Below are positions 23,459 through 33,551 of a stretch of 64,000 nt of DNA, piece after piece. Position 1 is the stretch's first letter. Every line of letters starts with the position of its first letter. The notes under the pieces are model-generated. The model saw only the letters and a program-made list of their open reading frames with translations. It was not told the origin of the DNA and did no database searches. The translations under genes were made by a program, and so were the position numbers. Origin of the DNA: Undaria pinnatifida. Taxonomy: Eukaryota; Sar; Phaeophyceae; Laminariales; Alariaceae. Where the stretch lies: assembly GCA_012845835.1 (NCBI GenBank), contig JABAKD010000020.1, forward strand, positions 18,717,146 to 18,781,145. The letters run 5' to 3'.

Positions 23459-23488
23459 AGGTGCGCCCCAGAGGATCATCCTCTGGGG
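23456..23488 (+). promoter_or_regulatory. Putative gag-pol stop-codon readthrough signal
   Basis: The gag stop TGA (23,456-23,458) is followed by seven bases (AGGTGCG) and then a perfect hairpin. CCCCAGAGG (23,466-23,474) pairs with CCTCTGGGG (23,480-23,488) around ATCAT, and one further A-T pair leaves a 3-base loop. No other stop occurs in this frame until the end of pol, so one UGA separates gag from pol. Spacing and stem resemble readthrough stimulators of gammaretrovirus-type elements. Function is inferred. Confidence 0.6.
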
Positions 23489-26400
23489 AGCATTGAATCG
23501 CATCACAGGCAAGAAGAGGAAGCAACGCATGCAATATCGGACTGCGCGCCTGTCAAAAATGGAGGAGGGACACGGCAGGCATGGGTCAAGGCCACCATTT
23601 GGCACCCTACTAGAAGCAGTTGCCGATTGCCTGTGGACGTTCTAATAGACACAGGAGCAGGGGGAGGGAATTATGCGTCGGAGTATTTCGTTCGCTCAGT
23701 AGAGCGAAACGCAAGGGGGGGGGGGAGTATAATTAGCTCCAAGGGTAAAGGTTTGCTTAGGGCGGCGAATCCTATCCAGAGTGGAGTTCCCCCCATGAAC
23801 ATCGTTGGGTCGTGCGACATTCCGTTAGTGTTCATGCCGGAAGACCGAGTGAGAAGGATAACGGTCAGGGTGGTAGAGGGGCTACCATATGGGTTGATTC
23901 TAGGCGCTGCGTTCCTTGGAGAGCACGAGAGCGTGCTCAATTTCGCGGAGGGAGGAGGCTTTAAGCCAGCTCCAGAATCGCCATGGGTACCGCTGAGATC
24001 GATGGCAGGGTGCCCGACGCTATCGGAAAGAAAGGCAACGGGTTGGAAAGCAACACCCAGGAAGAACCAGGAAATCCCTGCAGCGATACTTGGAAAGGAG
24101 GCGACACCGTGGGAACGCTTTTGTGCAGTGGCACCGCCGTTCGCAGAGAAAGAGCCGGAAGGGTTGACAGAACCGGACACAGTCCCAAAGGAGAGCGAAG
24201 TCGTGTGGGAGGATGACGGTAGCCTGCAGTGGAACATGCGCCTAGCAAAGGAGGTAAAGGTGGGGGGTTTCGTTAGCGTGCAAAAGGAAGCCTTCGTGAC
24301 GGGCCCCCAACCACAAGATCGCCAGTTAGTACTGGTCATACCAACGCAACCATACGACATGGAGCTGGGAGCTGAGTCGGGGGTAGCCAGGGGTGTGCAA
24401 TGGTGGTACCCGGGCAACCCTTTACAATACAAAGTCGTCAACCGAACGAAAACCGCGATGACCATACAGCAAGGTGTTGTGGTAGCGAAGGTATTTGCAA
24501 CCAACTCCAGTGATACAGAGAGAATGCGGTTGCTACTTGATCGGTCGGTGGAAAAAGAGCCCGTTCCAGCTGTCGAGGGAGAAAGAGGAGGAACGGAGAG
24601 GCCAACGGGTGACCTCGAGGAAGTTGCAGTTGACATAGCCGAAGCCAACATGGGGCAGTTAAGTCAGGGTTGCAAGTCAAACTTGTTGGAACTGTTGCGT
24701 GAATATCGTGATCGCGGACTGTTCCCGGCTAACCCCAAGGTAGTGCCAGCGTGCCACGGGGCTAAGCTACGGTTGCCCCTGACCAGGGAGGATTGCACAC
24801 CCTATGCGGCTAAGCAACGACGATATTCCCCAGAGGAGGAAGCCATGATTCAGAGCGAGGTGACGAAACAGTTTCAAACCGGGGCCATCCGTAGATCGAC
24901 ATCAGCGTGGGCAGCCAATTGTGTCGTGGTTCGCAAGAAGGATGGAACGGCGAGGGTTTGCCAGGATTACCGGGGGCTGAACACGTTGCTAAAGTCGGAT
25001 AGTGGAGGCCTAGGAGATATCCAAAGCATCTTTGACGGCATGAAGGGTGCGAGCTGTTTTACGTCAATAGATCTGGCTTCAGGATTCACCCAACTAGAGA
25101 TCGAAGAAGACGATAAGCACAAGACCGCATTCAGAGACGCCCACGGTACACTGTGGGAGCTCAACCGATGCGGGTTTGGACTGAAGACTCTACCAGCAGG
25201 CTTTGCAGCCTTCTTTGGCGGAGCTCTCGGTCCGTTGAAAGGGAAGGGAGTCCAAAACTGGTTGGATGACATCATCATCTACACCCAACAGGTGGAAGGA
25301 CATCTCGACCTATTGAGGCAAGTGCTAGAGAAACTATCGAGGGCCGGTCTGTTGGTGAACTTCTCTAAATCATGGTGGTGCTGTCCTCAGCAAGAGTTTG
25401 TGGGCATGGTGGTGGACAGCCTAGAAGTGCGCCCGTCACAGTCTAAGATCGACGCCGTTGCTCAACTTACTAGGGACAACACGGTGGAGGAAGTGAGGGC
25501 ACTGCTGGGTATGACAGGCTACCTGAGGAAGTTCGTCCCCCGATACAGCGCGCTGGTAGCGCCAATCTCGAATCTTCTTCGTGACAAGCGTTTCGCGTCG
25601 AAACGAGCGAGGAAACTCAAGGTTCCATGGGGAGAGGAGCAAGACAAAGCGTTGGCGGCGCTAATCCTCGCTCTGACATCACCACCGATTTTGGCTATGC
25701 CAGACTGGAACAGGCCGTTCCAGCTCCACACGGGTGCCAGCGAGTTGGGAGCAGGAGCAGTTCTTACCCAGACACATGAAGGTTCTGAACGTGTCTTGGG
25801 GTATGCTAGTCACCGGTGGTCTCGAACCGACGCTAGACGGTCACCTACGGAACGGGAAGTGATGGCGGTGTTATGGGCGGTAGACCACTTCAGACCGTAC
25901 GTATGGGGCAGGAGATTTACTCTCATCACCGATTGCTCGGCGCTGACATGGCTGTTTAAAAGCAGGGACCTTTCGTCCAAGCTACACAGGTGGGCTCTGC
26001 GTCTAATTGAATACGACATGGATCTGCAGTGGCGGCCTCGCACCCGCCACCAATTCCCGGACGCCTTGTCTCGACTACCTTGCTCGGAGTCACCTGGCAA
26101 GGACATCAACGAGGCTTTCCCTGACGACACATCGAGTCGCCAAACGTACCGGGGACCGGAGGGACCAGTACTGGACGGCATACCCCTCAAGGGGCTTGGT
26201 GCAGATCAGGTGGACGAGCCCACAGCGGAGAGTGTGGTAGCTGTGGCGGGAGGAGCGATTACCTCGGAGGGCATGGCAGACAGTGTTGAGGGAGCCGCAC
26301 AGATCTTACTATGCCCAAGACCTTTGAAGCCGAGGACAGAAGAGAATGGGTTTGGTATGGGAGACGGTGGGAGCTTCGAAGGACTTGCTGGCCTGGAAGA

Positions 26401-28390
26401 AATCGGAGGAGTTACAAGAGCTGTTACAAGGGCTTTATCCCGGGAGACATCGCAGTCTTTGCTAGCTCCAACGTCACAGCAGACACCTCAGCAGCCACAG
26501 CCTATGGAGGAGGACTCCACCCTTTGCCGCAGGGGAGGCGCGACAGAGGTTAACGAGCAGAACAAGACCCATCCAACCATTTTAGCGGAAACGGCCGACA
26601 TACTGCAGAACTCGCGACTGTTGGAGGAAAAGCAGAGGCGAGATGCAGCGCTGGAACCTATTCTAGCCAAGCTTGGCTCGGGGGAAATTAGAGGAGAGTA
26701 CCTTTTGGACGACGAAGGCCTTCTTTGGTATGCCCCTAAAGGCGCGGACCCTAAGTTAGCAATACCGAGGGTGATGGTACCAGGGGTCTTGGCGCTGGTT
26801 CACAGCATGTTTGGCCATCCAGGCGTGGCGCGCACGACGCTGCTCCTTAAAGGCAAGTACAATTGGCCGACGTTGGTCAAGGACGTGCGCGAATATGTGC
26901 TCTCGTGTGGCTGCAGGAGAAGGAAGCGGGCCAACAGTCAGCGAGTAGCTATGATGCCAGCCAAGTTTCTGCGGCCTTGGGAAGTTCTAGAAATGGACAT
27001 CCAAGACCTCAAACAAGAGTATCAAGACGGAAACAGGTACCTGTTGGTTGTGGTGGATAGAGCCAGCAAGTTCCTGTTCGCATGTCCGTTGCCGTCGAAG
27101 GATGCCGTCGGGGTGAGTCGCAAGCTGTTAGAACTCCTTTTGACCTTCGGGGTGCCGTTGTCGATCCGCAGCGATGCTGGGGGGGAGTTCACAGCGCAGG
27201 TGGTGAAACGTTTGTGCCAGTGGTTGAGAGTGTCGATAGACTATGGTCCCGCCAACCACCCCCGTGCCCAGGGAGCGGTCGAAAGGGTGGGGGGGTGGCT
27301 CCAGGAGGTATTATCCGAACTCTGCAAGTCTTGGCCTAGGATATGCGATCGGTATGTACTCCCAGCATGCTGGATCCAGCGTGTTACCCCAGATCCTAGC
27401 CTACCCTCGTCGCCGACACCATTTCGTCTATTGTTCGGTCGGGATGCCCGCACACAGTTGGACTCGATAACGCCTGTCGTCGATGGTGTGGAATATCAAG
27501 GGGGATTGGACGCTTTCGTGGCGGATCAACAAGCGTTCAGAAAGGTACGCGAAGCCCTAGAGAAAAGGCAAGCTGCCAAGGATCGAAGTAGGCGAAGCTA
27601 TAATGACGGCATAGGTCGTGCTTCGCCAGGGGGACAATCCAGGATCGGTGACTACGTGTTGGTTAAGGAGGCGGCCAGCACACTATCGAGGGAAGGGGTT
27701 CACTCGAAGTTAGCACACGAACACTGGACGGGACCATGGCAGGTAGTCCGTATAATACATCCAGGCCTTAGTTACGCGGTGCATATGAATGGCCGCAGTA
27801 TCAGGAAGAGAATGGTGTCTGCGGCGGACATCAAACCCTTTCATGAACGCCCGGTGGAACTTCGCCATGCTTTTGAGGACGAGTTCGCGCACTTGGCCTG
27901 GGGACCGGATGTTGGACTTGCTGAGGTTTCCATTGCGGCAGCACCGCTGTACACGCTAATCGACCGTAAAGTTTCGTGGGTCACAGAAGGCACATGGGTC
28001 TGGGAATACACGGGCAGGCACCTGGACGGCGTCGAATCTAACTGGCTGAACGAGGAAGAAGTACAAGAAAGCTTCACGCCACTACAGCTGGACGTGTTTC
28101 ACGCTTTGTGGGAGAGGTATTATGGAGCGGATCACCGGACTCGACCACCAGGAGTGCCTACAAGGGGGGAAAGGGAAGCAGTTTCCAGGGAAGAGGCGTT
28201 AAAGGCATTGCCGGTAGGAACTAAAGTCAGGAGGGAGTTTGCAGACATCCGTGGCCGGAGGAAGGTGTTCGTAGGGGAGTACGATTTCAGCAACCCATAC
28301 TGGCGAGTGAGATACCCAGACGGTGACTGGGAGGAGCTGAATCGGCACGAGGTGAATCAAGGGAAGGAGTTAGCGACAGCTTCATCTTAA
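23459..28390 (+). CDS. pol: pol polyprotein: protease, reverse transcriptase, RNase H, integrase
   Basis: The frame is continuous with gag after one UGA and has no ATG near its start; residues here are numbered from 23,627. An aspartic protease has DTGA at 8-11 and GLILGAAF further on. Reverse transcriptase has SIDLASGF with Asp 482 and the catalytic LDD at 546-548. RNase H keeps its Glu (PTEREVMAVL) and second Asp (LITDCSAL), but the first catalytic Asp is Gly 703 (HTGAS, where HTDAS is usual). Integrase has an H-x4-H zinc site with an unusual C-x-C second half, then Asp 1124, Asp 1183 and Glu 1219, a D,D-35-E core. The last 60 residues (YWRVRYPDGDWEELN) look like a Tudor-like chromatin-binding tail seen in some algal elements. 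A G10 run at 23,716-23,725 lies in the protease region. Confidence 0.93.
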   Translation, partial: RCAPEDHPLGSIESHHRQEEEATHAISDCAPVKNGGGTRQAWVKATIWHPTRSSCRLPVDVLIDTGAGGGNYASEYFVRSVERNARGGGSIISSKGKGLLRAANPIQSGVPPMNIVGSCDIPLVFMPEDRVRRITVRVVEGLPYGLILGAAFLGEHESVLNFAEGGGFKPAPESPWVPLRSMAGCPTLSERKATGWKATPRKNQEIPAAILGKEATPWERFCAVAPPFAEKEPEGLTEPDTVPKESEVVWEDDGSLQWNMRLAKEVKVGGFVSVQKEAFVTGPQPQDRQLVLVIPTQPYDMELGAESGVARGVQWWYPGNPLQYKVVNRTKTAMTIQQGVVVAKVFATNSSDTERMRLLLDRSVEKEPVPAVEGERGGTERPTGDLEEVAVDIAEANMGQLSQGCKSNLLELLREYRDRGLFPANPKVVPACHGAKLRLPLTREDCTPYAAKQRRYSPEEEAMIQSEVTKQFQTGAIRRSTSAWAANCVVVRKKDGTARVCQDYRGLNTLLKSDSGGLGDIQSIFDGMKGASCFTSIDLASGFTQLEIEEDDKHKTAFRDAHGTLWELNRCGFGLKTLPAGFAAFFGGALGPLKGKGVQNWLDDIIIYTQQVEGHLDLLRQVLEKLSRAGLLVNFSKSWWCCPQQEFVGMVVDSLEVRPSQSKIDAVAQLTRDNTVEEVRALLGMTGYLRKFVPRYSALVAPISNLLRDKRFASKRARKLKVPWGEEQDKALAALILALTSPPILAMPDWNRPFQLHTGASELGAGAVLTQTHEGSERVLGYASHRWSRTDARRSPTEREVMAVLWAVDHFRPYVWGRRFTLITDCSALTWLFKSRDLSSKLHRWALRLIEYDMDLQWRPRTRHQFPDALSRLPCSESPGKDINEAFPDDTSSRQTYRGPEGPVLDGIPLKGLGADQVDEPTAESVVAVAGGAITSEGMADSVEGAAQILLCPRPLKPRTEENGFGMGDGGSFEGLAGLEEIGGVTRAVTRALSRETSQSLLAPTSQQTPQQPQPMEEDSTLCRRGGATEVNEQNKTHPTILAETADILQNSRLLEEKQRRDAALEPILAKLGSGEIRGEYLLDDEGLLWYAPKGADPKLAIPRVMVPGVLALVHSMFGHPGVARTTLLLKGKYNWPTLVKDVREYVLSCGCRRRKRANSQRVAMMPAKFLRPWEVLEMDIQDLKQEYQDGNRYLLVVVDRASKFLFACPLPSKDAVGVSRKLLELLLTFGVPLSIRSDAGGEFTAQVVKRLCQWLRVSIDYGPANHPRAQGAVERVGGWLQEVLSELCKSWPRICDRYVLPACWIQRVTPDPSLPSSPTPFRLLFGRDARTQLDSITPVVDGVEYQGGLDAFVADQQAFRKVREALEKRQAAKDRSRRSYNDGIGRASPGGQSRIGDYVLVKEAASTLSREGVHSKLAHEHWTGPWQVVRIIHPGLSYAVHMNGRSIRKRMVSAADIKPFHERPVELRHAFEDEFAHLAWGPDVGLAEVSIAAAPLYTLIDRKVSWVTEGTWVWEYTGRHLDGVESNWLNEEEVQESFTPLQLDVFHALWERYYGADHRTRPPGVPTRGEREAVSREEALKALPVGTKVRREFADIRGRRKVFVGEYDFSNPYWRVRYPDGDWEELNRHEVNQGKELATASS

Positions 28391-28596
28391 ACCGGTTGTC
28401 AGGGAGTTGGTCCAGTTAAGAGCCATGGAGTCTGGAAAGGAGACGCAATGCCAGGAGCCAGGAAAGAAAAGAAATGGGCGGCCTCGGCCTAAACCGTTTG
28501 CTTAGGCGGCAGGTCTGGCTGGGAAGGGTGGAGGAGTTCCGTTGGCTAAAGCCGCATCATTCTAAGCTCTGGAGGACAGTACCAGACTTGGGGGGG
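28391..28596 (+). other. 3' untranslated end and polypurine tract of the retrotransposon
   Basis: After the TAA of pol, 206 bases lead to the right LTR. The last bases, ACTTGGGGGG, act as the likely purine primer for plus-strand synthesis. Confidence 0.7.
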
Positions 28597-29103
28597 TGTT
28601 ACGGCAAGCCAACGTGGAAACATGAAAAATACGGTGGGCCGTAGTCTGATGATTACGACTCACCGGGCGCAGACGCAGTGATGGGTAGCTCTGTGGGTGT
28701 CGGAAGGACGTTTCATCTAAAAAGCGGTTTCATCCGCCGGATCGTAACGCCGGACCCAGGTGGTAGCGCATGTTGCGTCCACCTGACATCACCTGGTGTT
28801 TAGTCAACACCACCCCCTAAAAAAAGAAAAAGTGCGATCAAAAGTTAAAAGTTAAAAAGGCATATCAACTGTTCACCCGTGCATAAACGACTGCTCGCTT
28901 GTGCATCCACATCATCCATCAACTGTCATCTCACGTGCTTGCGAGACTCAACGGTTTAACTTCGCTCAAAGTCTGGAGTTTTGGATCAATCAGAGGAATC
29001 AAAAGTACTGCTGGATACTGAATACGAACTCTCAAGGCAGCAGGTGAGTCATAACTAGTCCCGTGGAAATATAGTTGCGCAGGTCCGACTCGCTGCCGTA
29101 TCA
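28597..29103 (+). repeat. 3' LTR of the large retrotransposon
   Basis: It is 507 bases, TGTTACGGCAAG to GCCGTATCA, the same length as the 5' LTR, and is followed directly by the target duplication ATAT. Confidence 0.95.
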
Positions 29104-29149
29104 ATATCTCTGAAACAGCCGGGTGGATAGGTGGTGACTAAAACTATTA

Positions 29150-29600
29150 GAAGAGTCCTCTTTTCTCCTGTTTGCCGTGGCGTAGGTTGCGCTGATGATA
29201 ATTGTGAGCTCAGATCCTGGCTTCTTTGTAGTACTAGCCTAGGGGTTAGCGGACGTTTTTTAGTCCTTCTCCCTTGGCTGTATAATACATCAGTGTGCGA
29301 ACCAGCTCTTCTCAGATAGTGTGGGATAAAGCAGTGGCAACACCTCCCGCAAGGGTCGGTGTACCCACCCGGTCGCGGACAGGAGTTACCCACCAGTATT
29401 TTGAGACAACTTGGTGGATCTTTCATATCTCGACCGACGATTGACCTGACTCAAACAAGAGCCCTCTTGTCTCCTGTATGCCGTGGCGTAGGTTGCGTTG
29501 ATGTTAATTGTGAGCTCAGATCCTGGCTGCTCTTAGTACCGCCTCTTTATTAGGGTAGGGGTTAGGGGATACCAGAAATAGTAGTAGTAAGCGCCCCTTT
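29150..29600. repeat. Direct repeats right of the retrotransposon
   Basis: GCCGTGGCGTAGGTTGCG with GAGCTCAGATCCTGGCT occurs near 29,175 and 29,480 (305 bp apart). Between them, 29,311-29,430 is the partner of the dispersed repeat at 15,324-15,440. Confidence 0.65.
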
Positions 29601-29657
29601 CCCTTGGCTGTATTCATATATATATAAGATCATTCTTTGTTTCAGGGGTTCAGTCAG

Positions 29658-32500
29658 GAGTTTTTTTTCGTCTCGGCCTAAGTATGCGATTCGCGGAACT
29701 GGAATTCTCGGTCAAATAGCTTCGTTCGAGCGCCGGCTTCGGGGGGCGGCTCCAACGCCCCTCGTCCTGCCGTGTCCGTTCCGCAAATCGACGTGAACGC
29801 GGACGGATGCCGAGCGAGACAAGCGAGTAGTTGCAAAAATACCGCATGTCGAGGAGAAATTCCGGAGATTTTGGTTGTTTCTTAATGTCTGCAGCGCATG
29901 GATGATTTACAAAATTGGCATCATTTCCAAACGGTAGTTGCTCATGTTTTGAATTTTGCGGTGGCATACTCTCTCCCTCGAGCATTTGTTTTGCTTGACG
30001 TCTACAGGGCTGGAGCGTTTGTTTGTTTTGATTGACGTCTGCAGAGCTTGAACAACAAATGAAACACGTAAAATTCTTTGGGGGGCGGCTCCAACGCGTA
30101 GAAGTCTTCGGGGGGCGGCTCCAACCCCCCTGGCCCTTCCTTATCCGTAAGGCACCTCGACGTGAACGCGGATGGATGCTGAGCGAGACAAGGGAGAAGT
30201 TGCAAAAATATTGTATTTTGATGAGGTAATCTTGCAGCTTCGGTTGTATCTTATAATAACGTCTGCAGCGTCTGGATAATTTCCAAAATTGACATCATTC
30301 CAAAACGTTGGGTAGTTGCTAAAGTTTTGAATTGTGCCGTAGTATTCTCTCGAGCGTTTGTTTTGCTTGACGTCTGCAGGGCTTAAGCGCGTGTTATAAT
30401 ACCTGTAGTAGATCGCTCTAATTCGTCTTTTTAGTTTGGTTTGCTTGACGTCTGCAGGGCTTAAGCGTTTGTTTGTTTTGATTGACGTCTGCAGGGCTTG
30501 AACAACGAATGAAACACGTGAAAGTCTTTGGGGGGCGGCTCCAACTCGTAAAAATCTTTGGGGGGCGGCTCCAACGCGTAGAAGTCTTCGGGGGGCGGCT
30601 CCAACCCCCCTGGCCCTTCCTTATCCGTTGGGCACCTCGACGTGAACGCGGATGGATGCTGCGCCAGACAAGAGAGAAGTTGCAAAAATATTGTATTTTG
30701 AGAAGGTGACCTTGCGACTTCGGTTGTATCTTATAATAACGTCTGCAGCGTCTGAATGATTTCCAAAATTGGCATCATTTCCAAACGGTAGGTAGTTGCT
30801 AAAGTTTTGAATTTTGCCGTGGTATACTCTCGAGCGTTTGTTTGCTTGACGTCTGCAGGGCTTGAGCGCGTGTTATAATACCAGTAAAAGTAGATCGCTC
30901 TAATTCATCTTTTATTTTATTGCGTTTGGTGCTATTTAGTGTTTCTCATTTCGAGCGTGCTTGGTCCGCACGTCAACCTGATATAGGCTCAAAATCGTCA
31001 GTAGGAGTTGTACAAGTGAAGAACATGTATAACTTCGTCGGGTGAATACGCACATGAAAAAATAATATCTGATAAAATACTAATTGGGTACGCGCCAAAA
31101 ACAACGTACAACAACGATGGACAACCTACAAAAAGAAATAAACAAATAACGCGCGAGCGATTACGTGCTTTTCGTAGACGAATGTACACACTACGACATC
31201 TGCGAAAGGTTCCCTACGGCCGGCAACGAAGGTGGGGATACAACTTTGTTTAGGAAGCAAAATTAGACGGACACTCTTCTCAAACAAATTAAAAAAAAAA
31301 CTAGATAACGTACATGATGCATATGACCAGCCGAATTGCGACCGCGTAAATGATTGCGAGCTTAGTTAGTAGGCTTTGACCCAATAGGCCAAGGTTTTTT
31401 GCGCGACCTATTATGCAAGTAACTAGCCAAATTGCGGTTGTTTTGCTTGACGTTTGCAGGGCTTGAACGAATAAAATACGGGAAAGTGCGAGTAATTGTG
31501 AAGAATGCGATGCAAGAAGATTAGAAAGGCTGCAAGACAAACATGATACGTCCAGAAGAACGCGTGTTATACCAGTAGTAGATCGCTTTAATTCGTCTTT
31601 TATTTTATTTCGTTTAGTGCTGTTGAAATGTTTCTCATTTTGAGCGTGCTTGGTCCGCACGTCAACCTGATATAGATAGGCTCAAAACCGTTCTTTTGCG
31701 CGACCTTATTGCGCAAATAACTTCTGCAGGTAGAGGAGTTGTGAAGAATGTGTATAACTTCGTCGGGTGAATACGCACATGCAAAAATAACATCTGATAA
31801 AATATTAATTGGGTACGCGCCAAAAACAACGTACAACAACGATGGACAACCTACAGAAAGAAATAAACAAATAACGCGTGAGCGATGACGTGCTTTTCGT
31901 AGACGAATGTGCACACTACGGCATCTGCGAAAGGTTCCCTACGGCCGGCAACGAAGGTGGGGATACAACTTTGTTTAGGAAGCAAAATTAGACGGACACT
32001 CTTCTCAAACAAATTAAGAAAAACCTAGATAACGTACATGATGCAAATGACCAGCCGAATTGCGACCGCGTAGATAATTGCGAGCTTAGTTAGTAGGCTT
32101 TGACCCAATAGGCCAAGGTTTTTTGCGCGACCTATTATGCAAGTGACTAGCCAAATTGCGGTTGTTTTGCTTGACGTCTGCAGGGCTTGAACGAGTAAGA
32201 TACGGGAAAATGCGAGTAGTTGTGAAGAATGCGATGCAAGATTAGAAATGCTGCAAGATGAACAAGCCTCGGCCTCAGTATGCGATTCGCGGAACTGGAA
32301 TTCTCGGTCAAATAGCTTCGTTCGAGCGCCATCTTCGGGGGGCGGCTCCAACGTCCCTCGCCCTGACGTATCCGTCCCACACCTCAACGTGAACGCGGAT
32401 AGAGCCTGACCGAGACAAGCGAGAAGTGCGCTTTATTTTTGAATTTGGGCGGTATACACCCAAGCTATTCTTGAATCTTGGCATATGTAGGGCGTGAACA
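29658..32500. repeat. Nested direct-repeat cluster (GGGGGGCGGCTCCAAC family)
   Basis: One unit of about 450 bp lies at 30,017-30,430 and again at 30,469-30,915. A second unit of about 680 bp lies at 30,935-31,600 and again at 31,615-32,240. Recurring words are TCGGGGGGCGGCTCCAAC, GACGTCTGCAGGGCTTGA, CGACGTGAACGCGGA and GAGACAAG(C/G)GAGAAG. Related, more decayed units follow at 33,090-33,230 and at the window end (63,747 onward). No transposase or terminal structure is visible. Confidence 0.8.
31055..31252 (+). pseudogene. Conserved frame without start codon in the repeat unit
   Basis: Within the first 680-bp unit the + strand is open for about 65 codons and reads ILIGYAPKTTYNNDG and then RRMYTLRHLRKVPYG before a TAG. 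It is preceded by stops and has no ATG. The second unit (about 31,740-31,960) encodes the same text but has TGA in place of a TTA codon. It looks like the tail of an old gene carried by the repeat. The family is not recognised. Confidence 0.35.
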
Positions 32501-32599
32501 AATAAATAAGGGACAACATTTCCAAATTGGCATCTAAATTACTTCCCGACGATGCTTTTCTCATGGCCGCCTCCAAGCGCACGCCCTATCGTAGCTACT

Positions 32600-33110
32600 A
32601 CTGCTGTGTGTCGCTTCCTTTCGGCTCAGCGGGTATAGTGCTATATAACCAACGAATGATGTGTCGTGAGTACGATTCTCACCCACATCATATTTGGTAT
32701 TCAGGAGCGTGCCCGCTGGAGACGTTATGAATGGTTATGATAGTTGTTACCTGGTAGTGTTCTCCTGAGTACGAATAACTGTAGTACGTGCAGCGAGGAT
32801 GGCTTCGGAAATCGCTCTTACGCAGTCGGTGATAATTAATTAACGAGCTGGAAAACAGATTTGGTTGTGTTTGTTCATAACCCACTCATGTGAGTGTTAC
32901 TGAATCAAGTGACAGCAGTGAGTAGTGCTATGTGTCGTGCGTTCGATTCTTACCGACTTCATATTTGTCTCTTTTAAGCGTGCGCGCTGACATATGAATG
33001 ACTATTTTGGTAGTTTAGCATATATATGTAGTAGCACTACCCACTGAGCTACTGAGTCAAGCGATCAAGTATAGCTCAGTGGGCGGTGCTGTAGCATTTC
33101 TCGGTCAATT
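32600..33110. repeat. tRNA-like (SINE-type) repeat fragments
   Basis: GGCTCAGCGGGTATAGTGC resembles a tRNA A box, and 30-40 bases on, GAGTACGATTCTCACC resembles a B box (32,620-32,685). A related stretch at 32,930-33,000 has GCGTTCGATTCTTACC and the same tail words, CATATTTG and GCGTGC-CGCTG. A head-to-head pair, CTACCCACTGAGCTA and TAGCTCAGTGGGCGG, lies at 33,043-33,090. None folds into a full tRNA that I can defend, so SINE remnants are the better reading. Confidence 0.4.
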
Positions 33111-33551
33111 CACTTTGTTCGAAGGCCGCCGTCCAAGCGAGAAGCGCGCAAAATTTTGTATTTTGAACGGTACTCTCCAGTTATTCTTCGGATCTTGATG
33201 TATGGAGAGGTTGATGAAATGAACTTGCCAAGACATTACTTCCAAATAGGCATAATATTTTGTCCCAAAAAAATAGTAAAACTACTGTAAAAAATCCGCA
33301 TGGTACTGCGGTAGGGATCATAGTAGTGCATTTGTTTATTGAATTTCGGTAGGTACACGTGCATACATGGATATCGACGTGGCAAGCGCACGCATGAATG
33401 AACGAGGAGGAAGTAGTAGTGATTACGATTTGCTGCGCCAGGAAAAGCCACACAGCAGCATTGCGAGTGGCTGCGTCCCCGGGGCCTCGGGGGTTGTATT
33501 ATATACAAGTTCCCCCTCCTGTTGTTGAGCTGCGCCACACGAAGGTGGTGG

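Larger units (their letters stand above)
15505..29103 (+). mobile_element. Ty3/gypsy-type LTR retrotransposon, 13.6 kb, rearranged gag
   Basis: Two 507-base LTRs enclose a primer-binding site, a long leader, gag, pol and a purine tract. ATAT lies directly before the left LTR (15,501-15,504) and directly after the right LTR (29,104-29,107), a 4-bp target duplication. If the shared terminal A is not counted as LTR, it can be read as AATAT. The pol order is protease, reverse transcriptase, RNase H, integrase, which places it in the Ty3/gypsy group. The LTRs differ at about 10 of 507 positions (2%). The 5' part is unusual: 6 kb lies between the left LTR and the main gag block, and it contains an inverted duplication of gag. 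The element is probably no longer autonomous because gag is split and RNase H lacks a catalytic Asp. Confidence 0.95.

Noticed and set aside
23716-23725. G10 run as a frameshift site for pol expression
   Set aside because: gag and pol are already in the same frame, so a shift here would disrupt pol rather than enable it.
32618-32690. Possible tRNA on the + strand
   Set aside because: Box-like words are present but the stems fail; a diverged copy nearby fits a SINE remnant better.
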